Assembly (NCBI GenBank): GCA_028291615.1
Contig: JAQGHM010000043.1
Location: 1 to 35,325 of the forward strand
Length of the DNA: 35,325 bases
Direction of reading: 5' to 3'
Source: Phycisphaerales bacterium
GTDB lineage: Bacteria; Planctomycetota; Phycisphaerae; Tepidisphaerales; Tepidisphaeraceae
In this document: positions 7,385 through 15,582 of the stretch, piece by piece
Numbering within the stretch: the stretch's first letter is position 1
How the letters are laid out: every line of letters begins with the position of its first letter
The notes under the pieces: model-generated
The model's input: only the letters and a program-made list of their open reading frames with translations
Told to the model about the DNA's origin: nothing
Database searches by the model: none
Program-made: the position numbers and the translations under genes

Positions 7385-9436
7385 TTAGAACTTCCAAACG
7401 AGCTGCGCGAACACCGAGCGCGGGACCTCGTTCGACAGCGTGTTCAGCGAATTGCCGAACTCCGGGTGCCGGTCGTCCAGCGCATTCTGGATGCCGACCG
7501 TCAGCTCAAGGTCTTTCTTGGGGCGCCAGGTGACCGCCGCATCGAGCCGCAGGTAGCTCGGCACGTCGCCCGAGCGGAGGTGCTCGACGTAGTAGAGCGA
7601 TGAGTTGAGCTCGAGGTCTTTGGTGATGTTGTAGTAAGAGTGGATCTGAAACTGGTTCCGTGGCGAGCTGCCTTCGATCAGGTCCTGGTTGATCGCGTCC
7701 GTGCTGCTCGACGACTGGTGCACTTGGACTGTCAGGAACGTGTACGAGGCGGACAGGCGCCAATCCGGCGTCACGTTCCAGTTCCCGGCCAACTCCACGC
7801 CGTAGCTCTCCGCGCGGAGCTTGTTTTGCACATCGACCGGAATCCGCACGTGCGGCACCGGTGGGGTGAACTCAAGGCTCGGCGCGGCGGGATCGAGCGA
7901 CCGCACGTCGTCGTAGACGTTGGCGAACGCCGCCACGTCGATCGTGACCGCCTTGCTCGGCTGAGCGCGGTAACCGACCTCATACGCCACCAGCTTTTCG
8001 GATTCCAACCCGGTATTCCCGCGCGTGTCGGCGATGACCGGAATGCCCGATTGCGGGTCGAGCGCGCGATTCAACGTGATCCGGCCATCTTCTTCAAACC
8101 GCGACGGCGTCCGCACCGCACGCGAAATCGCCAGCCAGAACGAGTTCTTCTCGTCGGGCGTCCAGAGCACGCGGGCCGACGGTTGAATTTCCAGGCCGCT
8201 GTAGCTGTTCATCTCGAACTTGCTTCCAAGGAACAGGTGCACGCGGTCGGGGATCAGCGTAAAGTCATCCTGAATAAATGCGTTGGCGATGTACGCGTCG
8301 CGTTTCGCCGGGTCGAACTGCATCACGTCGCTCCCGCCGAGGTCGTCGGTCAGGAATCGAAAGCCCGCGCCCCAGATCACTTCCTGCTTAGCGAACGGTG
8401 AAAAGCGGTGCTGGAGATCAATGTCGAATGTGTTCTGCTTGTAGGAAAGCTGCGGATCTTTGATTTCGAAGCGGTCGTAATACGCCTGCACTGTGAAGTC
8501 GGAAACGTCGGAAATGACGTGGGTCCAGCGGGCCAGGACATTGCCACCGCTTTCCGAAGCGGCGCCCACTCGCGTGGTGCGGAACGTCGGCGGCACGAAG
8601 CTCGGCAGGCTCAGCATTTCGCCCAGGCGCGAGGTGAACACGTCACCCTGGAAGGTCAGCGTGTCCTTATCGGACGCGTAGCGGTCGATGCGGAACCCGC
8701 CGCGCAGCGAATCCCAGCCGTCGTGCGCCTCATCACCGTTGGCGAGGGAGAGATTGTCGACGTCGCGCCACTTTCCGTAGACGCGGTAATACGTGTTGTC
8801 GTCAATTTTGCCGCCGTAACGCAGCGACGAATCGTATTCCTCGTTGCCCGCCCGGCCCGCGACCAGCAATCCCTGCGTCTCCCGCGCGCTCTTGGTCGTG
8901 ATGTTGATCACGCCGTTCACCGCATTGGCGCCCCAAAGCGTCGCGCCCGGCCCGCGAACCACCTCGATGCGCTCCAGGTCCTGCAGCACGTAATCGGCCG
9001 CCTCCCAGTAAACGCCCGAAAACAGCGGTGTGTAGAGCGTCCGGCCGTCCATCACCACCAGCAATTTATTGGCATAGATGTCGTTGAACCCGCGCGACGA
9101 CACCGCCGTGATGCTTCCCGACAGCCGCGCCACGTCCAGGCCCGGCGACAAGCGCAGCAACTCGGCGATGCTGTTCAGTCCCGAGCGGCGGATGTCATCC
9201 TGTGAGATGACCGTCACCGCCGCCGGCGCCTGAGACACCCGCTGCTTCTGCTTCGAGACGCTGGTGATCTCCACGTTCATGAGATCTTCCAGGCTTAGCT
9301 TGAAGAGGTCTTCCTGCTTGAGCGGCTGAGTAGCACCTTCTTCATCGTCCGCCCGGACGTGAAGAGGGGAAGCCAGGATCAGCAGGGCCAGCAAGGCCAG
9401 GATAAGTCGACCCCCGATAGCCGGTTTTGCGTACAT
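7385..9436 (-). CDS. TonB-dependent outer-membrane receptor
   Basis: 683-aa outer-membrane beta-barrel that imports a substrate using TonB energy. It has a signal peptide (about 1-29, cleaved near VRA-DDE), then LEDLMNVEITSVSKQKQRVSQAPAAVTVIS, the usual start of the plug domain in the iron/vitamin-type receptors. The plug runs to about residue 170 with LLRLSPGLDVAR, RGFNDIYANKLLVVMDGR and IEVVRGPGATLWGANAVNGVINI. The rest is barrel, ending in the C-terminal aromatic residue LVWKF expected for BamA-dependent insertion. The substrate is not evident; no siderophore, B12 or glycan genes adjoin it, and the TonB/ExbBD partners are elsewhere. The ATG has CGGAG about 9 nt upstream. A leader with alternative hairpins precedes it. 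Confidence 0.95.
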   Translation of the reverse strand: MYAKPAIGGRLILALLALLILASPLHVRADDEEGATQPLKQEDLFKLSLEDLMNVEITSVSKQKQRVSQAPAAVTVISQDDIRRSGLNSIAELLRLSPGLDVARLSGSITAVSSRGFNDIYANKLLVVMDGRTLYTPLFSGVYWEAADYVLQDLERIEVVRGPGATLWGANAVNGVINITTKSARETQGLLVAGRAGNEEYDSSLRYGGKIDDNTYYRVYGKWRDVDNLSLANGDEAHDGWDSLRGGFRIDRYASDKDTLTFQGDVFTSRLGEMLSLPSFVPPTFRTTRVGAASESGGNVLARWTHVISDVSDFTVQAYYDRFEIKDPQLSYKQNTFDIDLQHRFSPFAKQEVIWGAGFRFLTDDLGGSDVMQFDPAKRDAYIANAFIQDDFTLIPDRVHLFLGSKFEMNSYSGLEIQPSARVLWTPDEKNSFWLAISRAVRTPSRFEEDGRITLNRALDPQSGIPVIADTRGNTGLESEKLVAYEVGYRAQPSKAVTIDVAAFANVYDDVRSLDPAAPSLEFTPPVPHVRIPVDVQNKLRAESYGVELAGNWNVTPDWRLSASYTFLTVQVHQSSSSTDAINQDLIEGSSPRNQFQIHSYYNITKDLELNSSLYYVEHLRSGDVPSYLRLDAAVTWRPKKDLELTVGIQNALDDRHPEFGNSLNTLSNEVPRSVFAQLVWKF

Positions 9437-9471
9437 TCGCGTGCTCCGTTCGTTCTAGCTTTGACGCTTAC

Positions 9472-9495
9472 TCCGTCGGTGACGGATCTTCCGTC
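9472..9495 (-). promoter_or_regulatory. Alternative hairpins in the TonB receptor leader
   Basis: Read on the minus strand, three 6-mers follow one another: GACGGA-AGA-TCCGTC-ACC-GACGGA. The middle element can pair with either neighbour, giving two mutually exclusive 6-bp stems with 3-nt loops. The block ends 35 nt before the receptor start codon. The geometry suits an attenuator or protein-binding leader, but the function is inferred only. Confidence 0.4.
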
Positions 9496-9561
9496 TGTTA
9501 TGATCGGCGCGAATTGGGGCAAGATTGAGAACTTGGAGACCTTTCAATCAAAAGTTTATTT

Positions 9562-9573
9562 GGGGATACCCCT
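9562..9573. promoter_or_regulatory. GGGG-ATA-CCCC palindrome upstream of the TonB receptor gene
   Basis: GGGGATACCCC at 9562-9572 is symmetrical around ATA, and TACCCCT (9567-9573) fits the TACYYMT heptamer known for NarL-type response regulators. It lies 126 bp before the receptor start, a plausible operator position. No regulator gene is adjacent, so this remains a candidate. Confidence 0.3.
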
Positions 9574-9638
9574 GCGTCGGGCCAGCACTTAAGGCCATTT
9601 CCCCCACCGTGCCGCCCCTGAAAACACCAGTCTGGACA

Positions 9639-9656
9639 GATAATTTACGCATTATC
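9639..9656. promoter_or_regulatory. GATAAT-N6-ATTATC inverted repeat
   Basis: A perfect 6-bp inverted repeat with a 6-nt spacer (TTACGC) in the 301-bp gap between the sialidase-like gene's 3' end and the TonB receptor start. It is A/T-rich in a GC-rich neighbourhood, so it could be a regulator site or overlap a -10 region. Nothing else gene-like was seen in this gap. Confidence 0.3.
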
Positions 9657-9737
9657 GCCCCCACCCAATCGGACGATTTGCTGGAGAGACCGCCAGATGT
9701 GGCTAAGCATCGCGTGTTATCGGACCCCCGGATATTC

Positions 9738-10772
9738 TTACCGCCCCACCCGCACCTTGGCCAAATAGATCGACGTCTGCCCTTCTTCGTGCGACGAGTA
9801 GTAGCTCACCCATAACTCACCGTTCCCCGCATCGGCGATGCCTGAATAGCTGGTGTCGCCGCCGCTGGGGAAGGTGATCAGCGGCTCAAGCCCCTCGCGC
9901 GTCATGCGCCCGAAGACGGTCTTCGCCGCCCCCTTCTCCTGAAAATCGCGTCCCGCGTAAAACATCCGACCGTCGCCCAGCACGATAAAGTTTGGCCCCT
10001 GCGCCGCGTGCCCGCCGTCCTTCCAGTCCCATTTCTCATACGGCGCGGCGCTGGCGCCGATCCACGCGTGGCGATCCTTCTCCTCGCCGCGCAGCAGCAC
10101 GATCATGGTGTCGTCCGCCGCGAAGCGGATCGCCGCCTCGCTCAGGTCGATGCCCGGCTTCAGGTCCGCCAACTTCTCGTATTTCACCGCGTCGCTGGTC
10201 TTCCAAACGGTGAAGATCCGCTTCCCATCCACCTTCGTCGTCGAATAAACCGCGGCATATCCCACCCCCTTGTGCCATGCCATCTGCCAAAGCCACTGGT
10301 CATCGCCGATACCAGTCACCGGCAGCGGCGTAGACCATTCCGTCGCATTGCCGGAGAAACTCACCCGCGAATGTGCCGACACTCGTTTCCGTTTCGGCGT
10401 CGGCTCCGCTCCGTCATAAACCGAGCCGCCCATCAACAGCATCAGCCGCCCATCGGGCGCCTCACTGATCTTCGGATCGCGCAAATCAATCCCCTTCTCC
10501 GCAACCAGCGCCACCGATTCCCACTTTTCCCCATCCACGCTCCGCAGCACCCGGATCTTTCCATCCAGCCCAGGGATGTGCGCACTGCTCTCTCGAAACA
10601 CGCAGTAGTAAGCATCCTTGAACTTCAGCAGATCGGTAAACGCGCAGTGCGGCGCCGCATCCCAGATCTTCCTGACCCCCAGAAGTTCGACTCCAGCTTC
10701 CGCCGCGCGAAGTGGAACCGATGGAATAACGCAAACGATCAAGACGCCAAAAATCAAAACGCGAAGGTTCAT
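9738..10772 (-). CDS. Secreted sialidase-like beta-propeller protein
   Basis: 344-aa exported protein; residues 1 to about 23 form a signal peptide ending RAA-EAG. The rest has the sialidase/neuraminidase-superfamily look: an early arginine-containing CVFRESSAH segment, RVLRSVDGEKWESV as an Asp-box-like turn (S-x-D-G-x-x-W), DLRDPKISEAPDGRLMLLMGG, a second RTSF-like stretch and a final GDTSYSGIADAGNGELWVSYYSS. Sialidases and many other glycosyl hydrolases share this fold, so substrate and even catalysis are uncertain. It begins 49 bp after the DUF1501 stop and reads the same way, suggesting it is the last gene of a PSD1-DUF1501-sialidase unit. Confidence 0.82.
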   Translation of the reverse strand: MNLRVLIFGVLIVCVIPSVPLRAAEAGVELLGVRKIWDAAPHCAFTDLLKFKDAYYCVFRESSAHIPGLDGKIRVLRSVDGEKWESVALVAEKGIDLRDPKISEAPDGRLMLLMGGSVYDGAEPTPKRKRVSAHSRVSFSGNATEWSTPLPVTGIGDDQWLWQMAWHKGVGYAAVYSTTKVDGKRIFTVWKTSDAVKYEKLADLKPGIDLSEAAIRFAADDTMIVLLRGEEKDRHAWIGASAAPYEKWDWKDGGHAAQGPNFIVLGDGRMFYAGRDFQEKGAAKTVFGRMTREGLEPLITFPSGGDTSYSGIADAGNGELWVSYYSSHEEGQTSIYLAKVRVGR

Positions 10773-10821
10773 GCCCCAATTTTCGATCGACCACGAGCGC
10801 CAGTCAACTCACCCGCCGGCG

Positions 10822-12192
10822 TTACGCCATGATCCCCTTCACCACGTTCCCATACGTCTCCGTTAAGCGGAAATCGCGTCCCGCGTATCGATACGTCAAC
10901 CGCTCGTGATCCAATCCCAGCAGATGCAGGATCGTCGCGTGCAGGTCATGCACGTGCACCTTGTCCGTCTCCGCCCGCGCCCCAAGCTCGTCGGTCGCGC
11001 CGTAGCGCATCCCACCCTTCACGCCGCCGCCAGCCATCCACATCGTGTACCCGCGATTGTTGTGATCGCGACCATCGCGATTCTGCGCCGTCGGCGTCCG
11101 CCCAAACTCACCGCCCCAAACCACCAGCGTGTCGTCCAGCATCTTGCGCTGCTGCAAGTCCGCCAGCAGCCCGGCGATCGGCTTGTCCACTGCCTTCGCA
11201 TTCGCCGTGTGCCGCGCCTGCAGGGCCTGGTGCTGATCCCATCCGGTGTGGGCGATCTCGATGAACCGCACCCCTGCCTCCGCGAACCGCCGCGCCATCA
11301 GGCACTGCCGCCCAAACGTATCCGTCGCATCCTCCCCGATGCCGTACATCTCCAGAGTCTTCTTCGATTCCTTCGCGATCTCCATCACGTCCGGCACCGT
11401 CGACTGCATGCGGAATCCGAGCTCGTACGATTCGATGATCCCCTCGATCTGCGGGTTCTCGCCGCTCTTGCGCAGCATGTCCCGGTTCATCGACTGCACG
11501 AGATCGATCTGCTTGCGCTGCAGGCTCGACGCCATCGCCGGCGCGATGTTGGGCATCCCCTTCGCCTCACCCGTAATCGAAGTCCCTTCAAAAGCAGCCG
11601 GCAGAAATCCCGCGCCATAATTCTGCGCCCCGCCCACCGCCGCCGGCGGATTAATCGTGATGAACCCCGGCAGATTCTGGTTCTGCGTCCCCAGCCCATA
11701 CACCACCCACGACCCCATCGACGGCCGCACGAACCGGACGCTGCCCGTATGCAACTGAATCGTCGCCTGCGGGTGCGCCGGATTGTCGATATACATCGAA
11801 TTCATCAGACACAACTGATCCGCATGCTGAGCCACGTTCGGAAACAGATCCGAGATGTACAACCCGCTCTTGCCATACGGCTTGAACTTCCACTGCGGCC
11901 CCAGGATCGTCCGCCCACCCACCGATTTGCCGTCCGAGGCCGCCAGCGCGGGCTTGTAATCGAACGTATCCACGTGCGACGGCGCACCCTGCATAAACAA
12001 GAAGATGACCCGCTTAGCCTTGGCCGCAAAGTGCGGCGACTTCGCCTTAAGCGGGCTCTAGTAATGCTGCGCCTCCGCCCCCGGAGCTTGCTCAGCCCCC
12101 GCCGCCCGCGCCATCAGATCCGTCAGCGCCAAATAGCCAAACCCGCAAGCCGCAGTCTGCAACATCGACCGACGAGAAAAATTGTGGTTCAT
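10822..12192 (-). pseudogene. DUF1501 family protein interrupted by an in-frame TAG
   Basis: DUF1501 proteins belong to the alkaline-phosphatase/sulfatase-like fold and are usually Tat-exported; their function is unknown. The ATG at 12190-12192 starts MNHNFSRRSMLQTAACGFG, a Tat signal, and reading continues to codon 45, which is TAG (12058-12060). The frame stays open beyond it: SPLKAKSPHFAAKAKRVIFLFMQGAPSHVDTFDYKP, where intact relatives also read N/D-PL-x-K-x-PHFxAKAKRVIFLFM. The rest of the domain is intact to 10822 (WDQHQALQARHTANAKAVD, VVWGGEFGRTPTAQNRDGRDHNN, LHATILHLLGLDHERLTYRYAGRDFRLT). A restart at TTG 11998-12000 would lack the Tat signal. A nonsense mutation or base-call error is most likely. 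The gene lies 176 bp after the PSD1 gene with an inverted-repeat element between them. Confidence 0.8.
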
Positions 12193-12236
12193 ACGTTCTC
12201 TCATGGTTCTCACACACGTCTCGTCAGAACAAGACT

Positions 12237-12329
12237 GTCATCCTGAGGTACTCCGAAGGACCTGGCCGGCAGTAGAAGCCAGTCTCCTTCCACGCAGATC
12301 CTTCGTCGTCAACACTCCTTCAGGATGAC
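12237..12329. repeat. Dispersed inverted-repeat element (REP/MITE-like), GTCATCCTGA type
   Basis: A 93-bp unit with perfect outer arms GTCATCCTGA (12237-12246) and TCAGGATGAC (12320-12329), and near-perfect inner arms CGAAGGACCTG (12254-12264) and CAGATCCTTCG (12295-12305, one mismatch). I recognise GTCATCCTGA...GAAGG(A)TCT as a non-coding repeat seen in many bacterial genomes. It sits between the PSD1 and DUF1501 genes and would form a long hairpin in their shared transcript. Confidence 0.75.
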
Positions 12330-12368
12330 CTTGCCGGAACTTTTGCCGCTAAGTACCAACGCAACGTC

Positions 12369-14804
12369 TCAATTCAAATACCGAAACTCCGCCGAAGCCA
12401 TCAGCGCCTGACACAAGCTCGCCCACGCTTCCACCTTCGCCTTCTCTTCGGTCTTTCCCCGCGTCGCCGCCGGTTCGCGCAGGTAGCTGTTCACGTAAGA
12501 CACCGCCCGATCGCGCTCGCTCGAACTCGCCGGCCGACCCAGCGCCAACTTGTACGCCAGATCCACCCGCGCCCCATCGTTCTTCGCCGCCTGCGTCGCC
12601 ACCCGATACGCCATCGCCTGCGCATGGCCCGTCACGAACGAGTTGTTCAACATGAACAGCGCCTGCGGCGCGACGGTCGTCACGTCCCGCGCCCCGCTCA
12701 CCGTATTCGGATCTGCAAAGTCGAACGCCTCCAGCACATCCGGCACCGCGTTGCGAAACACCGGCAGATACACGCTGCGGAAGTTCATCGACGCTAAAAT
12801 CTCCGACGGATTAAACCGCCCCGGCCGCACTTCCACCGGCGGCAGATCCAACGCCACCGACCCGATCGGCGCTTGCGTCGTCAGCTTCCCGCTCGCCGCC
12901 AGCATCGCATCGCGAATCGCCTCCGCCTCCAACCGCCGTTGGTTCATGCGCCAAAGCAGCTTGTTGTCCGGATCGACGTCATGCTTCGCCCGGTCGAAAG
13001 TCGCCGACTGCTGGTAAGTGCTGCTCAGCATGATCGAACGGATCATCCGCTTCGTACTCCACCCGTCACTCACAAACCGCTTCGCCAGATGATCCAGCAA
13101 CTCCGGATGCGTCGGCTTCTCGCCGGTCATCCCGAAATTGTCCACCGACCGCACCAGCCCCTGCCCAAAAAGATGCTGCCAGATCCGGTTCACCATCACC
13201 CGCGCCGTCAGCGGGTTGTCCGGCCGCGTCAGCCAGATCGCCAGCTCAAGCCGCCCGCTCTCCCCCGCGCCGATTGCCGGCACGTTTCCCATCGACGGGA
13301 TCGTCAAAAACCCACGCTTCACCGTCGCGCCGGGCTGATCCACCTCCCCGCGCGTCAGCACCCGGATATCCCCCGGCCGCGATTCATCCTGCACTCCCAT
13401 CGCCACCTTCTTCGGCGGCGTCATCGGCTGCGTATACCCCTGCCCGAACTTCGCCGACGTGATCATCTTCGTATACGCCCGCCGCGCCTGCGCCCGCATC
13501 TCATCCGCATCCGCCTCCTTCTTGGGCGTCGCATCAGGCGTGTACCCGCTCAGCTTGATCAGGTGATCGTCCGAATACGGGTCCAGCCGCGCCCCGCGCC
13601 GCCGGTCGATCCCGGTAAACTCATCGCTGCTCGCGAAGATCCCCGCCAATGAGTAATACTCCGCCGTCGGGATCGGATCGAACTTGTGATCGTGACACCG
13701 CGCGCACGCGATGGTAGTCCCCAGGATCGCGCGCCCGACCGTATCGATCTGCTCGTCCACGCAGTTCATCTGGAACTGCCGCGGGTTGCGCTCGTTAAAA
13801 TCCCGCGGCCCCACCGCCAGGAACCCCGTCGCCACCGCCAGTTGATCCCGCGCCGCCGCATCCGCCGCCGGCAGTAGGTCGCCCGCGATCTGCTCGCGCA
13901 CAAAGCGGTTGTACGGCTTGTCCTTGTTGAACGAGTCGATCACGTAATCGCGATACCGCCAGGCATAGAAGTAAACATAGTTCCGGCTCATCCCAGACGA
14001 TTCCGCATATCGCGCCACGTCCAGCCAATGCCGCCCCCATCGCTCCCCAAAGCGCGGCGAGTCCAGCAGCCGATCCACCACCTTGGTAAACGCATCCGGC
14101 GATTGATCCCGCAAGTAAGAATCGATCTCGTCCGGCGAAGGCGGCAACCCCGTCAGGTCATACGTCGCCCGCCGCAGCAGCGCCAACTTATCCGCCCGCG
14201 CCGACGGTTCCAGTCCCTTCTCCTCCAGCTTCGCCAAGATAAACCGATCAATGTCATCCTTCGCCCACGAAGCATTCTTAACGTCCGGCGCTGGAGGATT
14301 GCTCACCGCCTGCCAAGACCAAAGCTCCTTCCGCAAATGATCGTAGTTCGCCGCATAGTTGGCCCCGCTCGCTTGCGTCGTCGCGACCGCCACCTTCGCC
14401 TGCTCCCCAGGCCAAACCGCCCCCGCCGCCACCCACCGTTCAAAATCCGCCACCACCTCCTTCGACAACTGCTCCTTAGGCGGCATCTGCAGATCTTTGT
14501 CCGACCACCCAATCGCCTTGATCAACAACGACTGATTCGGCTTCCCCGCAACAACCGCCGCCCCGGTTTCCCCACCCTTGAGCATCCCCTCCCGACTATC
14601 CAAGAGCAGCCCCGCTTTCAATTTCCTAGCCGAAGCCGAATGACACTTGTAACACTGCTCCGCCAGCACCGGCCGGATCTTCTTCTCAAAGAACTCCAAG
14701 TCCGCACTCGAAGCGCTTTCCGCCCGCGCCCCCGAGCAAACCCCCAGCACCACCATCACGCAAAGGCCCGCGCAGATTGATCGGTTGGCATATCGCATAT
14801 TCAC
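12369..14804 (-). CDS. PSD1-type cytochrome c / DUF1549 / DUF1553 protein
   Basis: 811-aa exported protein of a family almost restricted to planctomycetes and relatives. It has a signal peptide (about 1-28, RA-ES), then a cytochrome-c-like planctomycete domain (PSCyt1) with heme motif CYKCH at residues 51-55 and distal ligand candidate MPPKEQLS. DUF1549 follows, with the long WAKDDIDRFILAKLEEKGLEPS start and a second CxxCH (CARCHDHKFDP, about 364-374). DUF1553 ends it, with PLTARVMVNRIWQHLFGQGLV and the RRLEAEAIRDAMLAASG block. Family biology is unresolved; partnership with DUF1501 proteins is consistent across planctomycetes. It could also start at the second ATG two codons in; AGGTGA just upstream fits either. 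Probably transcribed with the DUF1501 and sialidase-like genes. Confidence 0.95.
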   Translation of the reverse strand: MNMRYANRSICAGLCVMVVLGVCSGARAESASSADLEFFEKKIRPVLAEQCYKCHSASARKLKAGLLLDSREGMLKGGETGAAVVAGKPNQSLLIKAIGWSDKDLQMPPKEQLSKEVVADFERWVAAGAVWPGEQAKVAVATTQASGANYAANYDHLRKELWSWQAVSNPPAPDVKNASWAKDDIDRFILAKLEEKGLEPSARADKLALLRRATYDLTGLPPSPDEIDSYLRDQSPDAFTKVVDRLLDSPRFGERWGRHWLDVARYAESSGMSRNYVYFYAWRYRDYVIDSFNKDKPYNRFVREQIAGDLLPAADAAARDQLAVATGFLAVGPRDFNERNPRQFQMNCVDEQIDTVGRAILGTTIACARCHDHKFDPIPTAEYYSLAGIFASSDEFTGIDRRRGARLDPYSDDHLIKLSGYTPDATPKKEADADEMRAQARRAYTKMITSAKFGQGYTQPMTPPKKVAMGVQDESRPGDIRVLTRGEVDQPGATVKRGFLTIPSMGNVPAIGAGESGRLELAIWLTRPDNPLTARVMVNRIWQHLFGQGLVRSVDNFGMTGEKPTHPELLDHLAKRFVSDGWSTKRMIRSIMLSSTYQQSATFDRAKHDVDPDNKLLWRMNQRRLEAEAIRDAMLAASGKLTTQAPIGSVALDLPPVEVRPGRFNPSEILASMNFRSVYLPVFRNAVPDVLEAFDFADPNTVSGARDVTTVAPQALFMLNNSFVTGHAQAMAYRVATQAAKNDGARVDLAYKLALGRPASSSERDRAVSYVNSYLREPAATRGKTEEKAKVEAWASLCQALMASAEFRYLN

Positions 14805-14824
14805 CTGTCAAACGTCGATTGACC

Positions 14825-14847
14825 GGTTTTGTTTGCGGCACAAAACC
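14825..14847. promoter_or_regulatory. GGTTTTGT-N7-ACAAAACC inverted repeat
   Basis: Perfect 8-bp arms (14825-14832 and 14840-14847) with a 7-nt spacer, between the divergent PSD1 gene and the toxin-antitoxin operon. It could be an operator for either side; antitoxins often bind such palindromes, but it lies upstream of the inferred antitoxin promoter. Confidence 0.35.
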
Positions 14848-14869
14848 AGCTAAGTAACAGGAGTTAGAT

Positions 14870-14897
14870 TTACGTTAGGTCGCCAGCACGGTAAAAT
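14870..14897 (+). promoter_or_regulatory. Candidate promoter of the toxin-antitoxin operon
   Basis: TTACGT (-35-like) and TAAAAT (14892-14897, -10-like) are 16 bp apart and end 36 bp before the antitoxin ATG. AGAGG lies 6 nt before that ATG. Confidence 0.4.
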
Positions 14898-14933
14898 GAT
14901 GACGGCGATCGAATTCAGCGTAAAGAGGTATGC

Positions 14934-15146
14934 ATGACGACTGAGAACATCATGTCCGCGGCGATGTCACTTCCGCCTGAATCAAAAGTGAAGTTGGCGC
15001 GACAACTCCTCGACAGTCTTCGGGGGCCAAACGAGAAGGATGTCGATGAAGTCTGGGCGGTGGAAATAGAACGTCGAATTGACGAATACGAGGCGGGCAA
15101 GGTTCAGACCATCCCGGCGGAACAGGTGCTTCGTCCAAGGGCATAA
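14934..15146 (+). CDS. Antitoxin, addiction-module component family
   Basis: 70-aa antitoxin of a type II toxin-antitoxin pair, of the short helical group annotated as putative addiction module component. The sequence is typical: MSLPPESKVKLARQLLDSL followed by an acidic stretch (EKDVDEVWAVEIERRIDEYEAGK) and a short tail ending IPAEQVL. The C-terminal acidic helix is the part that normally wraps and neutralises the toxin. AGAGG is correctly spaced before the ATG. The TAA stop shares its last A with the ATG of the toxin gene, so translation is coupled and the antitoxin is made first. Confidence 0.88.
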   Translation: MTTENIMSAAMSLPPESKVKLARQLLDSLRGPNEKDVDEVWAVEIERRIDEYEAGKVQTIPAEQVLRPRA

Positions 15147-15439
15147 TGAACGTTGAGTTCTTACCCATTGCGGCGGCCGAATTAGAAGATGCCGTCGAGT
15201 GGTACAACGTCAAGCGATCCGGCCTCGGTGAAGAGTTCCGCATGGAAGTCGGCCGGGCCGTTGATCGAATTCTTATCTTTCCCGAAGGTTGGGCCAGAGT
15301 TTCACGTCGCGCACGACGCTGCCAACTCGACCGTTTTCCCTATGGCGTTATTTATCAGGTTAGAGCTGACATGATCTTGGTCGTTGCCATTATGCACTTC
15401 AGCCGCAAGCCCGGATATTGGCACGGAAGATTAGACTGA
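15146..15439 (+). CDS. Toxin of the RelE/ParE superfamily
   Basis: 97-aa toxin partner of the antitoxin just upstream. The fold signature is present: an N-terminal AAAELEDAVEWYNVKRSGLGEEFRMEV helix pair, a RILIFPEGWARVSRRARRCQLDRFPYGVIYQV beta-region, and the tail MILVVAIMHFSRKPGYWHGRL. The -FPYGVIY- and -A-I-M-H-x-x-R-x-P-x-Y-W- ending is characteristic of the ParE branch that poisons gyrase more than of RelE ribonucleases. The target is inferred from resemblance only. Full length for the family and apparently intact. Confidence 0.9.
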   Translation: MNVEFLPIAAAELEDAVEWYNVKRSGLGEEFRMEVGRAVDRILIFPEGWARVSRRARRCQLDRFPYGVIYQVRADMILVVAIMHFSRKPGYWHGRLD

Positions 15440-15582
15440 AGCCTGCAATCATCCGCCCGCCTTCTCCACCTCCAAGGCATCCAGCTTCCATTATTCGTTA
15501 ATAAAGATTGAATGCGCGGTAACCCATAGCCACCCAATTTCGGACATTACCTGTTCCGGCGATGCGGCCCTGCTTCGATTTA

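Noticed and set aside
9437-9737. Possible cobalamin or other riboswitch ahead of the TonB receptor gene
   Set aside because: No B12 box or other known conserved riboswitch core was visible; only simple hairpins and palindromes were recorded.
12058-12060. TAG read as pyrrolysine
   Set aside because: DUF1501 proteins are not known to contain pyrrolysine, and nothing in the window points to a pyl system; nonsense mutation or error is simpler.
15491-15504. TTATT-CGTT-AATAA palindrome between the toxin gene and the LESRTLL gene
   Set aside because: Only 5-bp A/T arms, too short to call a terminator or operator.
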